Assembly: GCA_947623455.1 (NCBI GenBank)
Contig: OX392527.1
Location: 4,026,001-4,090,000, forward strand
DNA length: 64,000 nucleotides
DNA from: Mimachlamys varia
Taxonomy: Eukaryota; Mollusca; Bivalvia; Pectinida; Pectinidae
Direction: 5' to 3'
Shown: piece after piece, positions 45,528 through 59,364 of the stretch
Position numbering within the stretch: position 1 is the first letter of the stretch
Layout of the letters: every line of letters begins with the position of its first letter
Translations under genes and position numbers: made by a program
Notes under the pieces: model-generated
What the model saw: the letters and a program-made list of their open reading frames with translations, nothing else
The model's database searches: none
Told to the model about the DNA's origin: nothing

Positions 45528-48500
45528 GTGAATATCCTTATATACCTGTACCGGTACTACAGCTGTCTCTGTGACGGTGTGTTAGTGAATATCCTTATAT
45601 AACTGTACCGGTACTACAGCTGTCTCTGTGTCATTGTGTTAGTGAATATCCTTATATAACTGTACCGGTACTACAGCTGTCTCTGTGACGGTGTGTTAGT
45701 GAATATCCTTATATAACTGTACCGGTACTACAGCTGTCTCTGTGATGGTGCGTTAGTGAATATCCTTATATACCTGTACCGGTACTACAGCTGTCTCTGT
45801 GACGGTGTGTTAGTGAATATCCTTATATACCTGTACCGGTACTACAGCTGTCTCTGTGACGGTGTGTTAGTGAATATCCTTATATAACTGTACCGGTACT
45901 ACAGCTGTCTCTGTGATGGTGTGTTAGTGAATATCCTTATATAACTGTACCGGTACTACAGCTATCTCTGTGATGGTGTGTTGCTGAATATCCTTATATA
46001 ACTGTACCGGTACTACTGCTGTCTCTGTGACGGTGTGTTGCTGAATATCCTTATATAACTGTACCGGTACTACAGCTGTCTCTGTGTCAGTGTTAGTGAA
46101 TATCCTTATATAACTGTACCGGTACTACAGCTGTCTCTGTGACGGTGTGTTAGTGAATATCCTTATATAACTGTACCGGTACTACAGCTGTCACTGTGAT
46201 GGTGTGTTAGTGAATATCTTTATATAACTGTACCGGTACTACAGCTGTCTCTGTGGCAGTGTTAGTGAATGTCCTTATATAACTGTACCGGTACTACAGC
46301 TGTCGCTGTTACGGTGTGTTAGTGAATATCCTTATATAACTGTACCGGTACTACAGCTGTATCTGTGTCAGTGTTAGTGAATATCCTTATATAACTGTAC
46401 CGGTACTATAGCTGTCTCTGTGTCATTGTGTTAGTGAATATTCTTATATAACTGTACCGGTACTACAGCTGTCTCTGTGACAGTGTGTTAGTGAATATCC
46501 TTATATAACTGTACCGGTACTACAGCTGTCACTGTGATGGTGTGTTAGTGAATATCCTTATATACCTGTACCGGTACTACAGCTGTCTCTGTGACGGTGT
46601 GTTAGTGAATATCCTTATATAACTGTACCGGTACTACAGCTTTCTCTGTGACGGTGTGTTAGTGAATATCCTTATATAACTGTACCGGTACTACAGCTGT
46701 CTCTGTGTCAGTGTGTTAGTGAATATCCTTATATAACTGTACCGGTATTACAGCTGTCTCTGTGATGGTGTGTTAGTGAATATCCTTATATAACTGTACC
46801 GGTACTACAGCTGTCTCTGTGACGGTGTGTTAGTGAATATCCTTATATACCTGTACCGGTACTACAGCTGTCTCTGTGGCAGTGTGTTAGTGAATATCCT
46901 TATATAACTGTACCGGTAATACAGCTATCTCTGTGATGGTGTGTTAGTGAATATCCTTATATAACTGTACTGGTACTACAGCTATCTCTGTGATGGTGTG
47001 TTGCTGAATATCCTTATATAACTGTACCGGTACTACAGCTGTCTCTGTGGCAGTGTTAGTGAATGTCCTTATATAACTGTACCGGTACTACAACTGTCGC
47101 TGTTACGGTGTGTCAGTGAATATCCTTATATAACTGTACCGGTACTACAGCTGTCTCTGTGGCAGTGTTAGTGAATATCCTTATATATCTGTACCGGTAC
47201 TATAGCTGTCTCTGTGTCATTGTGTTAGTGAATATCCTTATATAACTGTACCGGTACTACAGCTGTCTCTGTGATGGTGTGTTAGTGAATATCCTTATAT
47301 AACTGTACCGGTACTACAGCTGTCTCTGTGACGGTGTTAGTGAATATCCTTATATAACTGTACCGGTACTACAACTGTCTCTGTGTCATTGTGTTAGTGA
47401 ATATCCTTATATAACTGTACCGGTACTACAGCTGTCTCTGTGACGGTGTGTTAGTGAATATCCTTATATAACTGTACCGGTACTACAGCTGTCTCTGTGA
47501 CGGTGTGTTAGTGAATATCCTTATATAACTGTACCGGTACTACAGCTGTCTCTGTGGCAGTGTTAGTGAATATCCTTATACAACTGTACCGGTACTACAG
47601 CTGTCTCTGTGGCAGTGTGTTAGTGATTATCCTTATATAACTGTACCGGTACTACAACTGTCTCTGTGGCAGTGTGTTAGTGATTATCCTTATATAACTG
47701 TACCGGTACTACAACTGTCTCTGTGGCAGTGTGTTAGTGATTATCTTTATATAACTGTACCGGTACTACAACTGTCTCTGTGACGGTGTGTTAGTGAATA
47801 TCCTTATATAACTGTACCGGTAATACAGCTGTCTCTGTGATGGTGTGTTAGTGAATATCCTTATATAAATGTACCGGTACTACAGCTGTCTCTGTGTCAT
47901 TGTGTTAGTGAATATCCTTATATAACTGTACCGATACTACAGCTGTCTCTGTGGCAGTGTGTTAGTGAATATCTTTATATAACTGTACCGGTACTATAGC
48001 TGTCTCTGTGTCATTGTGTTAGTGAATATCCTTATATAACTGTACCGGTACTACAGCTGTCTCTGTGTCATTGTGTTAGTGAATATCCTTATATAACTGT
48101 ACCGGTACTACAGCTGTCTCTGTGACAGTGTTAGTGAATATCCTTATATAACTGTACCGGTACTACAGCTGTCTCTGTGTCATTGTGTTAGTGAATATCC
48201 TTATATAACTGTACCGGTACTACAGCTGTCTCTGTATCATTGTGTTAGTGAATATCCTTATATAATTGTACCGGTACTACAGCTGTCTCTGTGGCAGTGT
48301 TAGTGAATATCCTTATATAACTGTACCGGTACTACAGCTGTCTCTGTGGCAGTGTTAGTGAATATCCTTATATACCTGTACCGGTACTACAGCTGTTTCT
48401 GTGTCATTGTGTTAGTGAATATCCTTATATAATTGTACCGGTACTAAAGCTGTCTCTGTGTCAGTGTTAGTGAATATCCTTATATAATTGTACCGGTACT

Positions 48501-51500
48501 AAAGCTGTCTCTGTGTCAGTGTTAGTGAATATCCTTATATAATTGTACCGGTACTAAAGCTGTCTCTGTGTCAGTGTTAGTGAATATCCTTTTATAATTG
48601 TACCGGTACTACAGCTGTCTCTGTGTCAGTGTTAGTGAATATCCTTATATAACTGTACCGGTACTATAGCTGTCTCTGTGTCATTGTGTTAGTGAATATC
48701 CTTATATAACTGTACCGGTACTACAGCTGTCTCTGTGTCATTGTGTTAGTGAATATCCTTATATAACTGTACCGGTACTACAGCTGTCTCTGTGACAGTG
48801 TTAGTGAATATCCTTATATAACTGTACCGGTACTACAGCTGTCTCTGTGTCATTGTGTTAGTGAATATCCTTATATAACTGTACCGGTACTACAGCTGTC
48901 TCTGTGACGGTGTGTTAGTGAATATCTTTATATAACTGTACCGGTACTACAGCTGTCTCTGTGTCAGTGTTAGTGAATATCCTTGTATAACTGTACCGGT
49001 ACTATAGCTGTCTCTGTGATGGTGTCTTAGTAAATATCCTTATATACATGTACCGGTACTACAGCTGTCTCTGTGATGGTGTGTTAGTGAATATCCTTAT
49101 ACAACTGTACCGGTACTACAGCTGTCTCTGTGATGGTGTGTTAGTGAATATCCTTATATAACTGTACCGGTACTATAGCTGTCTCTGTGATGGTGTGTTA
49201 GTAAATATCCTTATATACCTGTACCGGTACTACAGCTGTCTCTGTGATGGTGTGTTAGTGAATATCCTTATACAACTGTACCGGTACTACAGCTTTCTCT
49301 GTGGCAGTGTTAGTGAATATCCTTATATATCTGTACCGGTACTATAGCTGTCTCTGTGGCAGTGTGTTAGTGAATATCCTTATATAACTGTACCGGTACT
49401 ACAGCTGTCTCTGTGGCAGTGTGTTAGTGAATATCCTTATATAACTGTACCGGTACTACAGCTGTCTCTGTGATGGTGTGTTAGTGAATATCCTTATATA
49501 ACTGTACCGGTACTACAGCTGTCTCTGTGATGGTGTTAGTGAATATCCTTATACAACTGTACCGGTACTACAGCTGTCTCTGTGATGGTGTGTTAGTGAA
49601 CATCCTTATACAACTGTACCGGTACTACAGCTGTCTCTGTGACGGTGTTAGTGAATATCCTTATATAACTGTACCGGTACTATAGCTGTCTCTGTGACGG
49701 TGTGTTAGTGAATATCCTTATATAACTGTACCGGTACTACAGCTGTCTCTGTGTCAGTGTTAGTGAATATCCTTCTATAACTGTACCGGTACTATAGCTG
49801 TCTCTGTGTCATTGTGTTAGTGATTATCCTTATATAACTGTACCGGTACTACAGCTGTCTCTGTGGCAGTGTTAGTGAATATCCTTATATAACTGTACCG
49901 GTACTACAACTGTCTCTGTGGCAGTGTGTTAGTGAATATCTTTATATAACTGTACCGGTACTACAGCTGTCTCTGTGTCAGTGTTAGTGAATATCCTTGT
50001 ATAACTGTACCGGTACTATAGCTGTCTCTGTGATGGTGTGTTAATAAATATCCTTATATACATGTACCGGTACTACAGCTGTCTCTGTGATGGTGTGTTA
50101 GTGAATATCCTTATACAACTGTACCGGTACTACAGCTGTCTCTGTGATGGTGTGTTAGTGAATATCCTTATATAACTGTACCGGTACTATAGCTGTCTCT
50201 GTGATGGTGTGTTAGTAAATATCCTTATATACCTGTACCGGTACTACAGCTGTCTCTGTGATGGTGTGTTAGTGAATATCCTTATACAACTGTACCGGTA
50301 CTACAGCTTTCTCTGTGGCAGTGTTAGTGAATATCCTTATATAACTGTACCGGTACTACAGCTGTCTCTGTGGCAGTGTGTTAGTGAATATCCTTATATA
50401 ACTGTACCGGTACTACAGCTGTCTCTGTGGCAGTGTGTTAGTGAATATCCTTATATAACTGTACCGGTACTACAGCTGTCTCTGTGATGGTGTTAGTGAA
50501 TATCCTTATACAACTGTACCGGTACTACAGCTGTCTCTGTGATGGTGTGTTAGTGAACATCCTTATACAACTGTACCGGTACTACAGCTGTCTCTGTGAC
50601 GGTGTTAGTGAATATCCTTATATAACTGTACCGGTACTATAGCTGTCTCTGTGACGGTGTGTTAGTGAATATCCTTATATACCTGTACCGGTACTACAGC
50701 TGTCTCTGTGACAGTGTGTTAGTGAATATTCTTATATAACTGTACCGGTACTACAGCTGTCTCTGTGACGGTGTGTTAGTGAATATCCTTATATAACTGT
50801 ACCGGTACTACAGCTGTCTCTGTGACGGTGTGTTAGTGAATATCCTTATATAACTGTACCGGTACTACAGCTGTCTCTGTGTCATTGTGTTAGTGAATAT
50901 CCTTATATAACTGTACCGGTACTATAGCTGTCTCTGTGGCAGTGTTAGTGAATATCCTTATATAACTGTACCGGTACTACAGCTGTCTCTGTGACGGTGT
51001 GTTAGTGAATATCCTTATATACCTGTACCGGTACTACAGCTGTCTCTGTGACGGTGTGTTAGAGAATATCCTTATATAACTGTACCGGTACTACAGCTGT
51101 ATCTGTAACAGTGTTAGTGAATATCCTTATATAACTGTACCGGTACTACAGCTGTCTCTGTGATGGTGTGTTAGTGAATATCCTTATATAACTGTACCGG
51201 TACTACAGCTGTCTCTGTGTCAGTGTTAGTGAATATCCTTATATACCTGTACCGGTACTACAGCTGTCTCTGTGAAGGTGTGTTAGTGATTATCCTTATA
51301 TAACTGTACCGGTACTACAGCTGTCTCTGTGTCAGTGTTAGTGAATATCCTTATATAACTGTACCGGTACTACAGCTGTCTCTGTGTCAGTGTTAGTGAT
51401 TATCCTTATATAACTGTACCGGTACTACAGCTGTCTCTGTGGCAGTGTGTTAGTGAATATCCTTATATAACTGTACTGGTACTACAGCTGTCTCTGTGGC

Positions 51501-53085
51501 AGTGTGTTAGTGAATATCTTTATATAACTGTACCGGTACTACAGCTGTCGCTGTGACGGTGTGTTAGTGAATATCCTTATATAACTGTACCGGTACTACA
51601 GCTGTCTCTGTGTCAGTGTTAGTGAATATCCTTATATAACTGTACCGGTACTACAGCTGTCTCTGTGTCAGTGTTAGTGAATATCCTTATATAACTGTAC
51701 CGGTACTACAGCTGTCTCTGTGTCATTGTGTTAGTGAATATTCTTATATAACTGTACCGGTACTACAGCTGTCTCTGTGGCAGTGTGTTAGTGAATATCC
51801 TTATATAACTGTACCGGTACTACAGCTGTCTCTGTGACGGTGTGTTAGTGAATATCCTTATGTACCTGTACCGGTACTACAGCTGTCTCTGTGACAGTGT
51901 GTTAGTGAATATTCTTATATAACTGTACCGGTACTACAGCTGTCTCTGTGACGGTGTGTTAGTGAATATCCTTATATAACTGTACCGGTACTACAGCTGT
52001 CTCTGTGACGGTGTGTTAGTGAATATCCTTATATAACTGTACCGGTACTACAGCTGTCTCTGTGTCATTGTGTTAGTGAATATCCTTATATAACTGTACC
52101 GGTACTATAGCTGTCTCTGTGACGGTGTGTTAGTGAATATCGTTATATAACTGTACCGGTACTATAGCTGTCTCTGTGGCAGTGTGTTAGTGAATATCCT
52201 TATATACCTGTACCGGTACTACAGCTGTCTCTGTGGCAGTGTGTTAGTGAATATCCTTATATACCTTACCGGTACTACAGCTGTCTCTGTGGCAGTGTGT
52301 TAGTGAATATCCTTGTATAACTGTACCGGTACTACAGCTGTCTCTGTGTCATTGTGTTAGTGAATATCCTTATATAACTGTACCGGTACTATAGCTGTCT
52401 CTGTGACAGTGTGTTAGTGAATATCCTTATATAACTGTACCGGTACTACAGCTGTCTCTGTGTCATTGTGTTAGTGAATATCCTTATATAACTGTACCGG
52501 TACTATAGCTGTCTCTGTGTCATTGTGTTAGTGAATATCCTTATATAACTGTACCGGTACTATAGCTGTCTCTGTGACGGTGTGTTAGTGATTATCCTTA
52601 TATAACTGTACCGGTACTATAGCTGTCTCTGTGACGGTGTGTTAGTGAATATCCTTATATAACTGTACCGGTACTACAGCTGTCTCTGTGACAGTGTTAG
52701 TGAATATCCTTATATAACTGTACCGGTACTACAGCTGTCTCTGTGGCAGTGTGTTAGTGAATATCCTTATATAACTGTACCGGTACTATAGCTGTCTCTG
52801 TGACGGTGTGTTAGTGATTATCCTTATATAACTGTACCGGTACTATAGCTGTCTCTGTGGCAGTGTGTTAGTGAATGTCCTTATATAACTGTACCGGTAC
52901 TATAGCTGTCTCTGTGACGGTGTGTTAGTGAATATCCTTATATAACTGTACCGGTACTACAGCTGTCGCTGTGACGGTGTGTTAGTGAATATCCTTATAT
53001 ACCTGTACCGGTACTACAGCTGTCTCTGTGACGGTGTGTTAGTGAATATCCTTATTTAACTGTACCGGTACTACAGCTGTCTCTG
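45528..53085. repeat. 57/53-bp minisatellite array (about 135 copies, 7.6 kb)
   Basis: Unit runs GTGAATATCCTTATATAACT, GTACCGGTACTACAGCTGTC, TCTGTGACGGTGTGTTA. Shorter 53-bp units lack four bases near the end (GTGTCAGTGTTA). Nearly every unit has the perfect palindrome GTACCGGTAC followed by CAGCTG. Variants include TATACCTG, GTGTCATTG, GTGGCAGTG and TATAGCTG. Blocks near 49010 and 50024 (offset 1014 bp) and near 50670 and 51856 share rare variants, showing block duplication. A 92-codon frame at 50209 is a repeat translation. Confidence 0.97.
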
Positions 53086-54656
53086 TACCTGATGTAGGAT
53101 AATTTTATACATAACAATTTACATCTCCTTTACCTGATGTAGGATAATTCTATACATAACAGTCTACACCTCCTTTACCTGATGTAGGATAATTCTATAC
53201 ATAACAGTCTACATCTCCTTTACCTAATGTAGGATAATTCAATACATAACAGTTTACATCTCCTTTACCTAATGTAGGATAATTCAATACATAACAGTTT
53301 ACATCTCCTTTACCTAATGTAGGATAATTCTATACATAACAGTTTACATCTCCTTTACCTGATGTAGGATACGTCTATACATAACAGTCTACATCTCCTT
53401 TACCTAATGTAGGATAATTCTATACATAACAATTTACATCTCCTTTACCTGATGTAGGATACGTCTATACATAACAATTTACATCTCCTTTACCTGATGT
53501 AGGATAATTCTATACATAACAATTTACATCTCCTTTACCTGATGTAGGATAATTCTATACATAACAGTCTACATCTCCTTTACCTGATGTAGGATAATTC
53601 TATACATAACAATTTACATCTCCTTTACCTGATGTAGGATAATTCTATATACAACAATTTACATCTCCTTTACCTGATGTAGGATAATTCTATACATAAC
53701 AGTTTACATCTCCTTTACCTGATGTAGGATAATTCTATACATAACAGTTTACATCTCCTTTACCTGATGTAGGATAATTCTATACATAACAGTTTACATC
53801 TCCTTTACCTGATGTAGGATAATTCTATACATAACAGTCTACATCTCCTTTACCTGATGTAGGATAATTCTATACATAACAATTTACATCTCCTTTACCT
53901 GATGTAGGATAATTCTATACATAACAGTCTACATCTCCTTTACCTGATGTAGGATAATTCTATACATAACAATTTACATCTCCTTTACCTGATGTAGGAT
54001 AATTCTATACATAACCGTCTACATCTCCTTTACCTGATGTAGGATAATTCTATACATAACAGTTTACATCTTCTTTACCTGATGTAGGATAATTCTATAC
54101 ATAACAGTTTACATCTCCTTTACCTAATGTAGGATAATTCTATACATAACAATTTACATCTCCTTTACCTGATGTAGGATAATTCTATACATAACAGTCT
54201 ACATCTCCTTTACCTGATGTAGGATAATTTTATACAAAACAATTTACATCTCCTTTACCTGATGTAGGATAATTCTATACATAACAATTTACATCCCCTT
54301 TACCTGATGTAGGATAATTCTATACATAACAATTTACATCTCCTTTACCTGATGTAGGATAATTATATACATAACCGTCTACATCTCCTTTACCTGATGT
54401 AGGATAATTCTATACATAACAGTTTACATCTCCTTTACCTGATGTAGGATAATTCTATACATTACAGTTTACATCTCCTTTACCTGATGAAGGATAATTC
54501 TATACATAACAATTTACATCTCCTTTACCTGATGTAGGATAATTCTATACATAACAGTTTACATCTCCTTTACCTGATGAAGGATAATTCTATACATAAC
54601 AGTTTACATCTCCTTTTCCTGATTTAGGATAATTCTATACATAACAATTTACATCT
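53086..54656. repeat. 45-bp minisatellite array (about 35 copies)
   Basis: Unit core TACCTGATGTAGGATAATTC, then TATACATAACAGTCTACATC and TCCTT. Variants are CTAATG, CAATTT/CAGTTT/CAGTCT and GGATACG. It begins immediately after the 57/53-bp array. On the minus strand each GATG unit reads CATCAGGTAAAGG, a close match to the splice-donor consensus. Confidence 0.97.
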
Positions 54657-54896
54657 CACGCCCCATCTGTGAATGTGTGTAACTTACTCGCTCCCTTTTA
54701 AATGTCCTTTGTGCAGTACCAGGCTAGACTACCCGATGTTCGCTCTCCTCACATCGTTACATGGCATTGTGACATCGTCACAGGTAAATTCAGCGATGAA
54801 AGAAACAGGAAATGTGATAGATGACTAGTGTAACATTATCTTCACGGTCACGGGACCGTAAAATAAGCTATAAAACGTTAGCAGAGATTCCCTAGT

Positions 54897-54915
54897 ACAC
54901 GCGTCGGACGCGTGT
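54897..54915. other. Perfect 9-bp-arm inverted repeat with two ACGCGT sites
   Basis: ACACGCGTC G GACGCGTGT. GC-rich in an AT-rich surrounding; function unknown. Confidence 0.6.
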
Positions 54916-55074
54916 GTCAATCTCCGTCACACACAGTAAATAGGATATCGTATATATAGGCTGACACTGTCACAGTGGGTTTAAACGGCTGTTTAACTCT
55001 AGGTCACGATATACCATCTATATCCTTAACAATCCTTACCTACATTAATTTTTTTCTTCTTATTCGGTTTTCAT

Positions 55075-55090
55075 ATATATATATATATAT
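55075..55090. repeat. TA dinucleotide microsatellite
   Basis: Run of about eight AT units within TTCATATATATATATATA. Confidence 0.85.
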
Positions 55091-55942
55091 TCATGTATAA
55101 ACAAAGCGTTTGTCTTACAATAGCAGAGCATACTGTACAATATGCGCTCGACTGCCATATATTTATATATTTATGAACATTGAAGAAAAATGAGTGGATA
55201 TTATCACCATTGTATATAAATATAAGGTAACAGTATATTACTGTTTGTTAATGAATGGATATCATGAACACTTTGCTGTTACTTGTTATGTCGTTTTATT
55301 ATACATGTGGATATAACGATTGGTGTAGGCTTTACAAAGCAGTGGATATTTTTATCGAGCCATGTCTTTTAGTTAATTTCCAACTTATGTCGTTATATTT
55401 GGAAATTAACACAGCTCTCAACCTCAAAAACAAATACCATTTGAAGTTACTGTAAAATCATAATTATCAGCTGTGACCATCTCGTAATGTGTTACTGCTG
55501 TAGCGCCAGTCTTTACCCCCTCCCCGTTTCTCCTCCCAACACGAGCGAGTCCCCCCAGCCAGTCAGGTGTCTTCACGCTAGGCTGACGTTGGTCGAGCAG
55601 GTGCCGTTTCGCTATAGATTTATAAAAAAAGGGGGACGACAGCGCATTCAAATACTAGGTTATTCCGTGCAATAGTCTTATATTGAAAAGGCATCGATAT
55701 TAGATAACGGATGATTTCGCGATTTTTGTCTGCAAAAAACTATAAATTGCCTGCCTAAAGGCATCAGAATGAAGTGTGATAGTTTAAGGTTTAAAATCAC
55801 GTTTTATGTTCTATTCCCGTAGGTTCCATGTCGTCCTGTAGCCAAGCTTTGGCTATTTATGTACCGTATTTGATGAATTTGTCTCCAGTGCATCTTGTAT
55901 GATGGAGCGAGGGCATGCCCTACTACTAAGAGTGTGCGTGTA

Positions 55943-55957
55943 GGGGGGGGGGGGGGG
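55943..55957. repeat. Poly-G run of 15
   Basis: Uninterrupted G homopolymer. Its exact length could be a sequencing uncertainty. Confidence 0.85.
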
Positions 55958-56010
55958 TTCGTCTGTTTCCGGCTGGAACTTGTCCTGACAACTTTAACAG
56001 ATAAATAGTT

Positions 56011-56551
56011 TTCTTACTTCACACATTCTTACTCCGATAGTGTACCATTTCTTACATCACACATTCTTACTCCGATAGTGTACCATTTCTTACATCACAC
56101 ATTCTTACTCCGATAGTGTACCATTTCTTACTTCACACATCCTTACTCCGATAGTGTACCATTTCTTACTTCACACATTCTTACTCCGATAGTGTACCAT
56201 TTCTTACTTCACACATTCTTACTCCTATAGTGTACCATTTCTTACTTCACACATTCTTACTCCGATAGTGTACCATTTCTTACTTCACACATTCTTACTC
56301 CGATAGTGTACCATTTCTTACATCACACATCCTTACTCCGATAGTGTACCATTTCTTACATCACACATTCTTACTCCGATAGTGTACCATTTCTTACTTC
56401 ACACATTCTTACTCCGATAGTGTACCATTTCTTACTTCACACATTCTTACTCCGATAGTGTACCATTTCTTACTTCACACATTCTTACTCCGATAGTGTA
56501 CCATTTCTTACATCACACATTCTTACTCCGATAGTGTACCATTTCTTACTC
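56011..56551. repeat. 38-bp minisatellite array (about 14 copies)
   Basis: Unit core TTCTTACTTCACACATTCTT, then ACTCCGATAGTGTACCAT. Very uniform; variants ACATCACAC and CATCCTTAC. A young, clean array. Confidence 0.96.
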
Positions 56552-57926
56552 CCAGTTGTAATGATGACGGAATGTCAAAAGTTGGTTTTAACGACGTACT
56601 TCATAACATAAACTACATGTAAGGTACGTTATTATATCCTAAGTAAAATGGTGAAGCGCGTGCGGTCCTAAAACTTAACAAAAACGTATACTAGCTCAGT
56701 AGAATAGACTGTACTGACTATATCGTTGTATATTAAGAAACGTAATTAATTAAAAAAATAATCTAATGGTTGTTATTTTCTAAACTCCACAAAAGTACAA
56801 TGTATGTCGTTTTAAATAAGGTTGAACAAATATATGTAACAAAGACAATCCCTCTTCTACAGACACCACCACTTACCAATGTATAAAGCAGACTAGCGAA
56901 TTGAAGAGATGCAACTTTTATTCAGCAGTGTACTTTAAGCTTGGGTCATAATCGGAGTTCCGAAACATTATTTTCAGTAAAATGCAAATGAAACAACAGG
57001 AGAGTGGCTTAAAGAGCATGAGATATAATGGTCAGCCGTGGGTGATACTGGCCTTCTCTCCAGGGCGTGTAGACGATGAGAGCGGCACACACATTAACGA
57101 TGAAATATCGTTTTTCAAAAGCAATCATCGATGACTGGACCTGGATCGCCCAATACGGGCTCTCTTCATTAGGATGTTGTTCCGAAACACGTAATATTTG
57201 TTGTGTGTTCTCTGTAGCCATTAAATGAAGCATAGCAAGTGCCCTTTATTTTCCGACTCTGCCATGCCTAGGTACGGGTATACACGATGTATAATTTTAC
57301 AGATGTTTGAAATAACGAATGCATTTTTAATACCATGCGTAAAAAGGTCGCACCAGTCGAATGGCCCCTCTCGCCTCGATAACGCTTCACTGTCTCGCTC
57401 GTCTTACTCACACTAAAACCCCAACATTTTGTTTGTATTTCTTCATGTTCTAATAGATTTGCGTAACATTTTAGATTTGGATTTGATCTAAACTAATTTT
57501 ACAATTCCGATAATTTGTAAAGGTGAGTGACATGCATGCACTTGCTGTTTCCACATACTCTCTGCGATAAAGACGTAGAACTGTCGCCGACTAACCAACC
57601 ATACCGGGGATAATTCATAGGAAAGAAAAAACAGTTGATAAATTATTTTACTCACAGTGTTCCCTAGAAAAACAGTTCGATTTTACCCCAAAATATTAAC
57701 CGAATCGTTCAATATGTCAACAATTCTTATTTGAAAAATCGGAAATAGATTATTACTGTTCAGTGTCTTTTAATAATTACAATGACAGCGATGGAAGTTC
57801 GGAGATAAATTGAATGTTTTCATACCCTTGAGTAATATCAATATTTGAATAGTTCGACAAGGGTATAATTCACACTGTGCACGTGCGCTCTATAGAAAGG
57901 CTTGTCCTGCGGTGACCCAGGTTTAG

Positions 57927-58196
57927 ATGGGGAGGGTAAGAGGGAAGGGTAACGGTTCGGAAGACACACGTTACGCAAGAGAAAGAGAAAACCTAAATGA
58001 TTATTCTGTTATAATGGACGACATTTCTGGTACTGCTGTTTGGTTGACAATCGGAATCATTATAGGTCGTTACGTTGCTTGTCCTTCCGTCGGTATTAAT
58101 TACTGGGTTAAGAGAAAGGCTTGTCGCTTCGGATGTAGCGGGGCTTTGTTCTTTGAATACTTGATCAACTACTGCATATTACTAATCAGCGTGTAA
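57927..58196 (+). CDS. Hypothetical 89-residue ORF, unsupported function
   Basis: ATG-started frame with a basic N-terminus (MGRVRGKGNG), a hydrophobic stretch at about residues 37-52 (GTAVWLTIGIIIGRY) and a second at the C-terminus (LINYCILLISV). No family is recognised and no neighbouring exon or promoter supports it. Chance is the likelier explanation; it is listed only because it is the longest ATG frame outside repeats in this region. Confidence 0.12.
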   Translation: MGRVRGKGNGSEDTRYARERENLNDYSVIMDDISGTAVWLTIGIIIGRYVACPSVGINYWVKRKACRFGCSGALFFEYLINYCILLISV

Positions 58197-59340
58197 AAAT
58201 CAGCATAAAACGAGAGGCAATTCTACACGGCTGCTCGGGAAACTGCACGTCTTCAAACAATGCTGCTGCAATGGGGAAATGTTAAAGAAATTATCCTCTA
58301 GGCGTTTTTACTTTTAAAGCAAGGATAGTGAAGATAATTCTTAAAGTGTGATATCTTATGGATCTGTTTTGATACTGCAAAGATTATGTACTGGGGCAAG
58401 TGTTCACAGATTGCTGCACGTGTCATCATAATGTCGGTCTGATTTATTGAGATATTAATAACATCTAGGTGTATTCATAAAACGTATTGGATGTTTACTT
58501 TTTTTTAAAGCGGTCGAGCGTGATATTACTGAATGAAAAAAAAATAGTTTTCTAATGCCAAAAACGATAACATTATTCTACGAAGAAATCCTATGTTAAG
58601 TATATGGTTCCGAAGTAAACCTGTCCCCTCCGATCTGATAATTTCCTACTACGAGAAATCAGCGTCTGATCCGTCACACTCCGGTCCACACGTGGTTCTG
58701 TATCTTACCCCACATCAATAAGCTCCCAGCCTCAGGGCCGGCACTCCACTTCTTTGCCACGCGAAATAAAAGAAATTATACGTTATGTATTAGAATACTG
58801 GTTTACTGTATTTTTTCTAATATTGAAATCAAAAATTCTCTTTGATTAGTGGTGTAGCCTTTGGCAAAGATTGGTATCTTCTAAAGCCCTGTTCACTCCA
58901 ACCTTCGCTTATTTTGAATATTTTCATTGGATGTTTGAAAGTGGCTGCAGATTCTATATAGGGGTATCTCATCCACACATTGGGCCTATTTCGCTTTTTG
59001 ATAACAAGAGAAGACGCTAAACACCTGGACACATTACTAGATTGTGTTCGTTGGTTTCCTTAGTTCCTTTGTTTCTGATAATTGTTAAACCAACTCCAAT
59101 GTAATTATTTAAGAAATTCTCGGCGATAACTTTATTGATATGAATAAAATTTTAAAGTTGGTAAAGAATTAAAAGTTGGCATTGTTTTTTATCAACTGAG
59201 ATGGACCAGCAAGCTTTTCTGATATTTATCTGCTTCGTTCTTCTTTTTAACATTTTATTGCACGCCACACAGTAGATTTAATGAAAATATCTGTCGTAAT
59301 ACGTAAGGCTTTATTACTTCGAATATTTCTGAGATTTACA

Positions 59341-59364
59341 AATATATATATATATATATATATA
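59341..59364. repeat. TA dinucleotide microsatellite
   Basis: About eleven AT units in ACAAATATATATATATAT and onward. Confidence 0.85.

Larger units (their letters stand above)
54657..56010. other. Unique region with no recognised gene
   Basis: It holds a 51-codon plus frame (54673-54828) containing RLDYPMFALLTSLHGIVTSS, bounded by an acceptor-like TTTGTGCAG and a donor-like CAGGTAAAT. It could be an exon but is unrecognised. A stretch rich in G and C at 55487-55640 is open on both strands, also unrecognised. Confidence 0.35.
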
